Assembly (NCBI GenBank): GCA_902475825.1
Contig: CABSBA010000006.1
Location: 1 to 20,731, forward strand
Origin: an uncultured Collinsella sp.
GTDB taxonomy: Bacteria; Actinomycetota; Coriobacteriia; Coriobacteriales; Coriobacteriaceae
Direction: 5' to 3'
Length of the DNA stretch: 20,731 nucleotides
Below, in pieces: positions 6,942 through 13,808 of this stretch (positions within the stretch are counted from its first letter, which is position 1; every line of letters begins with the position of its first letter). The translations under genes and the position numbers were made by a program. Under the pieces are notes generated by a model. That model saw nothing but the letters and a program-made list of their open reading frames with translations, searched no databases and had not been told where the DNA came from.

Positions 6942-8555
6942 TTAGGCCTTGACGGTCGCAACGCCCCTGAAGGACATGCTCGTCGTGCCGATGCCCTTGA
7001 AGCCATCGAGGGCCTCGCCGTTGGGCGCGGTGGACGGATCGTCCCAGGAAGCGGAGACGGTCTTGACGTGGACAACGGGGTACAGAACGGCGTTGTCGGC
7101 GATGATGTCGAAGCACTCGTTCCACTTCTTCTGCTGCTCGTCGCCCTCGGCGGCAAGAGCCTCGTCCATGAGACCGTGGAGCTTCTGCCACTCAGCGGAC
7201 TCCTTCCACGGGCAACGGGTCTGCATCCAGACGTTGTCGCCGTACCACCAGTTGAGCAGCAGGTCGGGGTCGGCGCCGAAGCAGGAAGGATCGCCAGGGG
7301 CAAGGAGGATATCGTAGGCCTCGCCGCCGTCGATGGCAGCGTAGGTGGCCGGCGAGGTATCGGTCTGGATGGTCACCTCGAAGCCGAGAGCGTCGAGGTC
7401 GTTCTTGACCTGGGCGGCCATGCCCTTAATCTGCTCGTTGTCGGTAGTGCGCAGGGTGATGGCGCCCGGGGTGATGCCAGACTCTTCGATGAGCTTCTTG
7501 GCCTTCTTGGCGTCAGTCTTGTACACCGTGGAAGCCTCATGATAGTTGGTGAAGCTCTTGGGCAGGTAGCAGCTGGCAGCGGTGGCAAGGCCGGCGAAGG
7601 TGTTGGTGATCATCTTCTCGGTGTCGAGCGCGTACATGACGGCCTGACGGACCTTGACGTTGTTCCAAGGCTCCTTGGCGACGTTGAACATGATGAAGCG
7701 GGTGCCGAAACCCTGGACGTTATCGATCTTGCAGCCGGCGCTCTCGAGCTGGTCGACGGCGTCAGCGGTGACGAGCTCCATAACGAGCGTGGAGCCCTCC
7801 TGCTGAGCGGTAACGCGAGCGGTGGGGTCGGTCAGGATGCTGTACTGGATTTTCTTATCCTCGGCAGCATACTCACCGTTGTACTCGGGGTTGGGAACCA
7901 GGGTGATCTCGGTATCGGAGATAGAGTCGTACATCCAGGGGCCGGAACCGATCGGCTGCTTGGCGCGATCCTCCTCGGACTGGGTAGCCGGGGTAACGCG
8001 GATGATGGCCAGACGATCCTTGAGCAGGGAGAAGTTGGGGACCTTGGTCTTGACCGTTACAGTGCTGGCGTCCTTGGCCTCGATGGACTCGAAGGGCTGG
8101 AAGAACGGAGCATAGGTAGCGGAAGCAGCGCAAGCGGTGTAGGAAGCGACGACGTCGTCGGCGGTGACCTCGGTGCCATCGGAGAACTTGGCGCCCTTGC
8201 GGATGGTGACCTCGAAGGTAGTGTCGTCCACGGACTTGGGATCGTCGGTGGCGAGCTCGTTGAAGGTGCTGTAGTCGTGGTAATCGATGCCGTAGAGACC
8301 CTCGACGACGTGCCAGTTAGCACCCAGGCCCACAGCGGAGCCGGTGCTGGCGGGATCGAAGCTGGACGGAGCGTAAGCGGAACCAGCGGTGATCACGCCG
8401 CCGCCACGGTTGGCGGAATCGGTGGAACCGGAAGCGGAACCCTCGTCGTTGGAGCTGCCACCGCAGCCGGTGAGACCAAGCCCTGCGACAGCAGCGACGC
8501 TGCCGGTGAGGCCGAGGAACGAACGCCTGGACATACCCTTGTTGATGATGGCCAT
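6942..8555 (-). CDS. Tat-exported lipoprotein, solute-binding protein family 5 (DppA/OppA/SatA-like)
   Basis: A 537-residue extracellular substrate-binding protein, the first gene of the transporter operon. The start is ATG 8555, with AGGAG four to five bases upstream (gap AAGAC). The leader has a twin-arginine motif SRRSFLGL (arginines 10 and 11), a hydrophobic stretch and lipobox LTGC with Cys31. It should therefore be exported folded and then lipid-anchored. A Ser/Gly/Asp-rich linker follows. The mature part has the family-5 layout: a typical opening (YAPSSFDPASTGSAVG), VTIRKGAKFSDGTEVTADDVVASY, and VRQAVMYALDTEKMI. Family members bind peptides, nickel, opines, sugars or sialic acid, so the fold does not identify the ligand. 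The downstream esterase and aldolase point away from simple peptides. Confidence 0.9.
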   Translation of the reverse strand: MAIINKGMSRRSFLGLTGSVAAVAGLGLTGCGGSSNDEGSASGSTDSANRGGGVITAGSAYAPSSFDPASTGSAVGLGANWHVVEGLYGIDYHDYSTFNELATDDPKSVDDTTFEVTIRKGAKFSDGTEVTADDVVASYTACAASATYAPFFQPFESIEAKDASTVTVKTKVPNFSLLKDRLAIIRVTPATQSEEDRAKQPIGSGPWMYDSISDTEITLVPNPEYNGEYAAEDKKIQYSILTDPTARVTAQQEGSTLVMELVTADAVDQLESAGCKIDNVQGFGTRFIMFNVAKEPWNNVKVRQAVMYALDTEKMITNTFAGLATAASCYLPKSFTNYHEASTVYKTDAKKAKKLIEESGITPGAITLRTTDNEQIKGMAAQVKNDLDALGFEVTIQTDTSPATYAAIDGGEAYDILLAPGDPSCFGADPDLLLNWWYGDNVWMQTRCPWKESAEWQKLHGLMDEALAAEGDEQQKKWNECFDIIADNAVLYPVVHVKTVSASWDDPSTAPNGEALDGFKGIGTTSMSFRGVATVKA

Positions 8556-8691
8556 GTCTTCTCCTATCAATAGAGAATCTTACCCGGGAGCACCTAGACT
8601 TGCCCCCGCGCAACTTGCGGACGATATATACCTTACCTACCGACGGACCCAACTGAGGTGCCGCGCTCGGCGACCGATACATACATACGCT

Positions 8692-8714
8692 TGAACGGTA
8701 TTTACTACCGTTCA
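8692..8714. promoter_or_regulatory. Palindromic operator candidate upstream of the transporter operon
   Basis: Two perfect 9-bp arms, TGAACGGTA (8692-8700) and TACCGTTCA (8706-8714), flank a 5-base AT-rich centre. This is the size and symmetry of a site for a dimeric helix-turn-helix repressor. It lies about 137 bases upstream of the binding-protein start codon and overlaps the proposed -10. No regulator gene is in the window, so the protein that binds here is unknown. It could alternatively form an RNA hairpin if transcription starts upstream. Confidence 0.5.
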
Positions 8715-8730
8715 CCGAATTCATTGACAA
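8702..8730 (-). promoter_or_regulatory. Candidate promoter of the transporter operon
   Basis: On the minus strand, TTGTCA (complement of 8725-8730) is a 5-of-6 match to a -35 box. After 17 bases it is followed by TAGTAA (8702-8707), a weak -10 located in the centre of the palindrome. An alternative -10 is TATATA at 8625-8630, with a poor TTGGGT -35 at 16 bases. In that case the palindrome would lie upstream of the promoter rather than on it. Confidence 0.35.
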
Positions 8731-8920
8731 ACGATTCGCCAGACAGTATGTATCGACGAGGTGAGATATCAGTCTTCGTCAACCCGCAGGATAGCAGGGT
8801 TATTCACCATGGCTAGTCAAACGTTTTAGCGTTAATAAAACCCGAAATCAGTAGGTAATCGCCGCGAAATAAATGATTGAAAATCGGCAAATCATGTATA
8901 CCAGTTGTTTAGAAGCGCGT

Positions 8921-10867
8921 TTAGTTTTCGGAACGGTTGGCCGATGCCTGGGCGCGCTCGGCATTCCATGCAACAAGTGCCTCGTGGACCGCTTTGGCGA
9001 CATCGGCCGGAACGCCTCGAACTTCTGCAATCTCCTGCTCGCTGGCCGCGCGCAAGCGCTTCATCGAGCCAAAATGACGCATGATGGCACGTTAGATCGG
9101 AAGAGCGTCGCCCGGAACGTCGTCAAGCACCGAAACCGTCATAGCCTTATCGCGCAACTCGCGATGGAACGTAATCGCAAATCGGTGGGATTCATCGCGA
9201 ACCTGCTTGATCAGATAAAGCGAAGCGGAGCCGGTCGGCAGCACGACGGGAGTCTCGTCCCACGGCACGAAAACCTCCTCATCGGCCTTTGCCAAGCCAC
9301 AAACTGGTATATCGAGGCCAAGCGCCTCAAGTTGCTTAATTGCAGCGGTCAATTGCGGCTTGCCGCCATCGACAACGAGCAAATCGGGGCGCGAGCCAAA
9401 GCGCTCGTCCGCCATGCGCTCGGGAGCATAACGACGCCCCAAAACCTCGGACATCGATACGAAGTCATTCGCCTCGTCCAATTCGGCCTGAATTTTAAAG
9501 CGACGATACTGGCCCTTGTCGGCACGGCCGTTGGTAAATACCACCATCGAAGCGACGGTAAAGGTTCCGTGCAACGTCGAGATATCGAAGCACTCGATGC
9601 GCAACGGCGGCGCAGGCAGCGCCAGCGCGCTTTCGAGCTCCAGGAGCGCCTGATTGGTGCGATCGTCAGCATACCCCGTGCGCATCATGTAGCGCATGAG
9701 GGCATGGCGCGCATTTTTGGAAGCCATATCGAGCAGGCGGTGCTTTTCGCCGCGCTGCGGCCTATGGAGATGGCAAGAGCGTTCGCGCTTGGCCGCAAGC
9801 CACTCCCCCAACGCTTCGGCATCTTCAAGCTCGACAGAGAGATTGATCTCGGCTGGAATATCAACCGTCTCGTCGTAATAGCGCTTAAGAAAGCCCGATT
9901 GAAGCTCTTCCTCGTCGACATCCAGGCCTTTATCGAGGATGAACTCACAAGTTCGAACCGTTCGGCCCTCGCGAACGACAAAGACACAGGCGGCAGAGAT
10001 AGTCTCTTCGCGATAGAAGCCGATGACGTCGATATCGACGCTTGATGGAAAAACGACCTGTTGGCGATCGTCCAGGCCCCTAATGACTTCCAGGCGACGC
10101 TTGACGCGCGCCGCACGCTCAAAATCGAGCGCCTCGGCTGCCTCCGTCATCTCGGACGTGAGCTCGTCGACGACATCCTTGCGATGGCCCGACAAGAAAC
10201 GTTCGACACGCTTGACGTTCTTGGCATAGTCGGCAGGGGAAATCGCGCCGACGCATGCGCCCGGCCCGCGCCCGACATGGTAGTCAAAGCAGGGACGCCC
10301 ATTTTGCGCGCAAATCATATTGACGATGTCTTCTTCGCCCTTATGAGATTCGACGATGCGGCGGCAGCGGCGCCATTCCGCACAGGATGCCGAGCAAATA
10401 GGAATAACCTTGCGTAGCGTATCGATGGTCTCACGCGCCGCACGGCTATCGGTATAGGGGCCAAAATAGCGCGTTCCCGGTTTATGACGCTCTCGCGTGT
10501 ATTTAATAGCCGGAAACAAGTCGCTCTTGGTAATGGCGATAAAGGGATAGCTTTTATCGTCTTTGAGATCGACGTTAAAGTACGGATGGTACTGGCCAAT
10601 CAGATTGCGCTCGAGCACCAATGCCTCGTGCTCGGTCTCCACCACGATATAGTCGAAGCTCGCCACCAGCTGCATCATGAGCGGAATCTTTTGACGCTCG
10701 TCCTGCAGCGTCACGTATTGACGCATACGGGCACGCAGGTTTTTTGCCTTGCCCACATAGATGACATCGCCCTTGGCATCTTTCCAAAGGTAGCAGCCGG
10801 GTTGCGTGGGAACACGCGAAACCTGCTCGGCAAGTGTTGGAATGTTGTCGTGACCTGCCACGCGCAC
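8921..10867 (-). CDS. uvrC: Excinuclease ABC subunit UvrC, interrupted here by an adapter-derived stop at 9092-9094
   Basis: UvrC makes both incisions around a DNA lesion handed over by UvrA/UvrB. The GIY-YIG nuclease has GCYL (24-27) and VIYVGKAKNL (35-44). A UVR domain (EMTEAAEALDFERAARVKRRLE) follows, then the RNase H-like nuclease with CFDIS (about 426), LLVVDGGKPQL (about 498) and HRFAITFHRE (about 562). The frame as given stops at 9092 after DDVPGDALPI. Ignoring that stop, the same frame continues RAIMRHFGSMKRLRAA and on through a helix-hairpin-helix region, to a TAA at 8921-8923. That gives 648 codons, a normal UvrC length. The stop lies at the edge of a sequencing-adapter match, so the gene is probably intact in the organism. 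The start GTG abuts the murJ stop; GTG at 10861 is an alternative. Confidence 0.92.
9094..9110. other. Illumina TruSeq adapter remnant embedded in uvrC (assembly artefact)
   Basis: The plus strand reads AGATCGGAAGAGCGTCG, identical over 17 bases to the start of the TruSeq universal adapter read-through sequence; the minus strand reads CGACGCTCTTCCGATCT. It replaces six codons (DALPI and stop) where UvrC proteins have a VGPxRR-like stretch, exactly between conserved DDVPG and RAIMRHFGS. The spacing is preserved, so 17 genuine bases appear to have been overwritten rather than interrupted. Confidence 0.93.
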
Positions 10868-13171
10868 CTACTTGCGACGAAGCAGCGCCGAGACCTCGGG
10901 CATCTTAAAGACGAAGGCAAGACCAAAAGTTACAGCGAGCGAGATGACGCCTGCGACACAAACGTAGCCCAGGGTAATGAGGATCGAGCTGCCAAGCGCT
11001 CCGACAAAGTGCTCAAGTGCCCACATAACGCCGGCGCCCGCGGCGGCGCCCAAGCCACCGAACAACAGGCCGAAGAAACCGCCGTGCAGGATAGACTTGA
11101 CCTGAAGGCCATGCAGACGACGGCGCAGCCACCACAGTGAGCATCCGACCAAGACCACGTAGTCAACGACGTACGAAAGCGCAATAGCCGGCATACCGTA
11201 GCCCAGCACCACGCCAAACAGCAGCACCGAACCGGCCTGACCGATAGCGGAGTACAGGCAATAGCGGCTATAAGGTTTCATATCGAGCAGGGCCGAGAAG
11301 CTCTTCTGCATCAGCACGACCACGCCGTAGAGCGGCAGGGAAAGTGCCAGATAGATAAGGAACTCCGACACCAGCGCCACACCGGATTCATCGAACTTGC
11401 CGGCGCAGTAGATCATGTTGAGCGGACGGGCGAAGACGATCAGATACATCGCAAACGGAATCAGGAAGAAGAGCATCTGGGCGACACCGCGCGAAATACC
11501 CGTGCGGACGCTGTCGTAATCCTTCTCCTGCGCATCGTGAGAGAGCTCGGTATAGAGTGCCGTCGAGAGCGAGGCGGCGATCAGCGCATAGGGCAATGTG
11601 TACCACAGGCGCGCATATGCGATGACGGAAGGGCCGGTCTCGGGCTGCACCACCAGCGCGGCGGCATTGGTAATGGAGGTCGAGACAAACATGCACACCG
11701 TGGCGAGCAGCGTCGGGATACCAAGCGCAATCGTCTGTCGCAGCGCGGGATCCTTAAAGTCGATATGGATATGAGGATGCACGCCATGCTTGCCAAGCGC
11801 GGGAATCTGGCAGGCCATCTGGACAAAGACGCCGAGGGTCGTACCAGCTGCGATCAAGATAATACCGGCCTGCCCGCCAAATTGTGCAGACACGGGAGCA
11901 AAGCCCATAAAGCTGGCGATGACGATGACATTGTTGAGAACCGGGGCAAACGTCGACCAGAAGTAGTCGCGGTGTGCGTTGAGAACGCCCGAGAACACCG
12001 AACCCAAGCCATAAAACAGAATTTGGATAGCAAAGAAGCGGAACATGAACGCAGCGATATCCATGCTGCCGCCATCGCACGAAAGGAACGACTGCGTCCA
12101 AATAAAGCCGGGAGCAAACACGGTGCCCAGCAGCGAGATACCGCCCAGTAGCAGAAGCAGAATACCGAGCAGGTTACCGACATACTCGTTCGATGCCTCG
12201 CGGCCCTGCTCGCGCCTCACGCCCATATACACCGGCAAAAACGCCGTAACGAGCATGCCGCCCATCACGAGCTCGTAGAGCATGTTGGGCAGGTTGTTGG
12301 CAACCTGATAGGAGGACGAGAGCAGCGACATGCCGATGGCGGCCGCCATGGCCCACGTGCGGATAAACCCGGTGACGCGCGACACGATGGTCAGCACGGT
12401 CATGAGGCCAGCAGAACGACCAACCGTGGAGTAGTCCGACGAACCCATATCGTCTACGTCGTCCTGAGAGTCCTCATGAACCTCATCTTGTGGCAGTAAA
12501 TCGTCCACGACGGCAAAGGAGCCGGTCATCGCAAAGGGATCGTCAACCAAAACGGCGTCATCGGCAGGTGCGACGTCATCGCTGTTCGGCATGTTGTTTC
12601 CGGATACGGCATCATCATCGAATATGGCATGGTCGCCAAACACCGTGTCAACTTCTTTGGCGGCGACGGTTCGGGCAGAAAACGACAGAGGGTCCCAGTC
12701 GTCATCACCGTCGATGGCCACGCCCTCGACGGGATCGGTCGAACCAAGCGGCGACCATTCGTCATCCGAAAGAAGCGGTTCGCCATCATCATGAGCCGCG
12801 GGCTTGGCGGAACGAGCGGCAGGAGCGCTCTGCGGTGTGCTCTTTCCCTGGGCTGCTATCAAAAACACCGCCGTCTCATCGGGACGCGGCACACGAGGAG
12901 CCTCGGAGGCGATCGGCTTCACGCTGGCGCTCGATTGAGCGGCGGCCAAAAAGACGGCCGTCTCATCGGGACGAGCCGAAGAAAGAACCGTACGGGGAAG
13001 CGCCGTGCCGGCACCGGCGGCACGCAAGTACACGGCCGTCTCGCCCGGGTCAGCGGCAGCGGACCAGGCGTTTCGAATCTCGTTATCGAACGAAGCGGCC
13101 TCGGGCGCGGGCGTCTGAGGAGCCGACCCTTTTGCAAAGTGAGCTCCGCGCTTTGATTCTTCCTGCGGCAT
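10868..13171 (-). CDS. murJ: MurJ lipid II flippase with long N-terminal cytoplasmic extension
   Basis: A 767-residue protein. Residues about 250-767 are a MurJ/MviN-type multi-helix flippase core that moves lipid II across the membrane. The hallmark opening is RVTGFIRTWAMAAAIG, followed by YQVANNLPNMLYELVMGGMLV. The preceding 245 residues are hydrophilic and acidic, without a signal or membrane segment. They hold three repeats, PGETAVYL (Thr45), PDETAVFL (Thr71) and PDETAVFL (Thr100), and two EWSPL/DWDPL motifs. Usual MurJ proteins are near 500 residues, so the extension is extra and presumably regulatory. The start at 13171 follows the ybaK stop by 3 bases with AGAGGA upstream, and the stop abuts uvrC. 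That implies one transcript for ybaK, murJ and uvrC. Confidence 0.9.
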   Translation of the reverse strand: MPQEESKRGAHFAKGSAPQTPAPEAASFDNEIRNAWSAAADPGETAVYLRAAGAGTALPRTVLSSARPDETAVFLAAAQSSASVKPIASEAPRVPRPDETAVFLIAAQGKSTPQSAPAARSAKPAAHDDGEPLLSDDEWSPLGSTDPVEGVAIDGDDDWDPLSFSARTVAAKEVDTVFGDHAIFDDDAVSGNNMPNSDDVAPADDAVLVDDPFAMTGSFAVVDDLLPQDEVHEDSQDDVDDMGSSDYSTVGRSAGLMTVLTIVSRVTGFIRTWAMAAAIGMSLLSSSYQVANNLPNMLYELVMGGMLVTAFLPVYMGVRREQGREASNEYVGNLLGILLLLLGGISLLGTVFAPGFIWTQSFLSCDGGSMDIAAFMFRFFAIQILFYGLGSVFSGVLNAHRDYFWSTFAPVLNNVIVIASFMGFAPVSAQFGGQAGIILIAAGTTLGVFVQMACQIPALGKHGVHPHIHIDFKDPALRQTIALGIPTLLATVCMFVSTSITNAAALVVQPETGPSVIAYARLWYTLPYALIAASLSTALYTELSHDAQEKDYDSVRTGISRGVAQMLFFLIPFAMYLIVFARPLNMIYCAGKFDESGVALVSEFLIYLALSLPLYGVVVLMQKSFSALLDMKPYSRYCLYSAIGQAGSVLLFGVVLGYGMPAIALSYVVDYVVLVGCSLWWLRRRLHGLQVKSILHGGFFGLLFGGLGAAAGAGVMWALEHFVGALGSSILITLGYVCVAGVISLAVTFGLAFVFKMPEVSALLRRK

Positions 13172-13174
13172 CGC

Positions 13175-13675
13175 TCAGTCCTCTCTCGTGATCGGGGCAA
13201 CCGTCGCCCCGCAAAATGCAACTAAGTCATCGGGAGCAAGCTCAAGCTGATAGCCGCGCTTGCCACCCGAGATAAAAATGGTATCCCAAAGGACGCATGT
13301 CTCATCGATCAGCGTCCGAAAGCGTTTTTTCATACCGACCGGGCTGCAACCGCCGCGGACATACCCCGTCGCGGCAAGCAGATCTTTGACATGCATCATG
13401 GTCAGCGACTTTTCGCCTGCGGCACGCGCGGCGGCCTTGAGGTCGAGCTCGTCGGCAACGGGAATGCAGCACACGACATGGTCGTTGGACGGCGTCGTGC
13501 AGACCAGGGTCTTAAATCCCTGACCGGGCTCCTCGCCAAGCTGCTCGGAAATCGCGACGCCCAGCCCCGACGATTCGTCGCCATCGTCTTCGTACGTATG
13601 GAGAACATAGGAGATGCCGGCGCTTTCCAGCTCGCGCATCGCATTGGTTTTTGGCGTCTTAACAGCCTTTGCCAT
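13175..13675 (-). CDS. ybaK: Cys-tRNA(Pro)/Cys-tRNA(Cys) deacylase, YbaK/EbsC family
   Basis: A 166-residue cytoplasmic editing enzyme that hydrolyses mischarged Cys-tRNA(Pro). The start ATG at 13675 has AAGGA six bases upstream; the longer open frame is not supported. Family features are the opening KTNAMRELESAGISYVLHTY, KTLVCTTPSNDHVVCCIPV with the following ELDLKAAARAAGEK, and the diagnostic TGYVRGGCSPVGMKK segment. It is the first gene after the uvrA hairpin and lies 3 bases before murJ. Confidence 0.9.
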   Translation of the reverse strand: MAKAVKTPKTNAMRELESAGISYVLHTYEDDGDESSGLGVAISEQLGEEPGQGFKTLVCTTPSNDHVVCCIPVADELDLKAAARAAGEKSLTMMHVKDLLAATGYVRGGCSPVGMKKRFRTLIDETCVLWDTIFISGGKRGYQLELAPDDLVAFCGATVAPITRED

Positions 13676-13754
13676 GGCACATCCTTTCCCTCGCAGAGCG
13701 ACACAAGGATTAAGTATAGGGCCAATTCCGTCGCATATGCCATCTCGACACACA

Positions 13755-13791
13755 GAAGCGCCACCGAATCAGGAGGAATCGGTGGCGCTTC
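13755..13791 (-). terminator. Hairpin terminator after uvrA
   Basis: A 13-bp perfect inverted repeat (GAAGCGCCACCGA at 13755-13767, TCGGTGGCGCTTC at 13779-13791) with an 11-base loop lies 18 bases past the uvrA stop. The minus-strand tail is TGTGTG rather than a run of T, so termination may be partial, with some read-through into ybaK. Confidence 0.65.
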
Positions 13792-13808
13792 GGTACTACA
13801 ACGTCTCT

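Larger units (their letters stand above)
8675..8755. repeat. 10-bp inverted repeat pair flanking the operator
   Basis: CGATACATAC (8675-8684) is exactly mirrored by GTATGTATCG (8746-8755), with 61 bases between. The pair brackets the palindrome and the proposed promoter. A chance perfect 10-bp pair over this distance is possible but uncommon. Regulator half-sites or a looping arrangement are possible roles. Confidence 0.45.
8556..8920. other. 365-base intergenic region: end of the uvrC transcript and control region of the transporter operon
   Basis: No gene is visible. From left to right it holds an 11-base palindrome CGCAACTTGCG (8609-8619), an AT-rich TATATA (8625-8630), the inverted repeats and promoter listed separately (8675-8755), and weak hairpin candidates. 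One of these is AACCC/GGGTT at 8781-8785 and 8797-8801, which could belong to the end of uvrC transcription. Base composition is clearly more AT-rich around 8815-8910 than in the flanking genes, and no strong uvrC terminator was found. Confidence 0.6.

Noticed and set aside
7068..8573. Plus-strand open frame of 501 codons opposite the solute-binding protein
   Set aside because: Low-complexity Gly/Val/Asp/Leu composition, complementary to a clear family-5 binding protein with a Tat lipobox leader. It is a shadow frame.
8625..8714. NanR-type GGTATA operator for sialic-acid control
   Set aside because: GGTATA occurs only once on the minus strand here and not as the repeated boxes known from enterobacterial NanR. 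The palindrome has a different sequence.
8848..9030. Small minus-strand ORF of 60 codons after uvrC
   Set aside because: It overlaps the true UvrC C-terminus in another frame and resembles no known protein.
8873..10045. Plus-strand open frame of 390 codons opposite uvrC
   Set aside because: No recognisable domain, and antisense to UvrC motifs that are unmistakable on the other strand.
9092..10867. Naturally truncated uvrC (591 residues) or a pseudogene
   Set aside because: The stop is produced at the edge of an exact 17-base adapter match, and the rest of UvrC follows in the same frame with preserved spacing.
12860..13060. Direct DNA repeats suggestive of a CRISPR or minisatellite
   Set aside because: The repeated GCCGTCTCATCGGGACG units encode the ETAVFL peptide repeats of MurJ in frame, are only three in number, and have unequal spacing.
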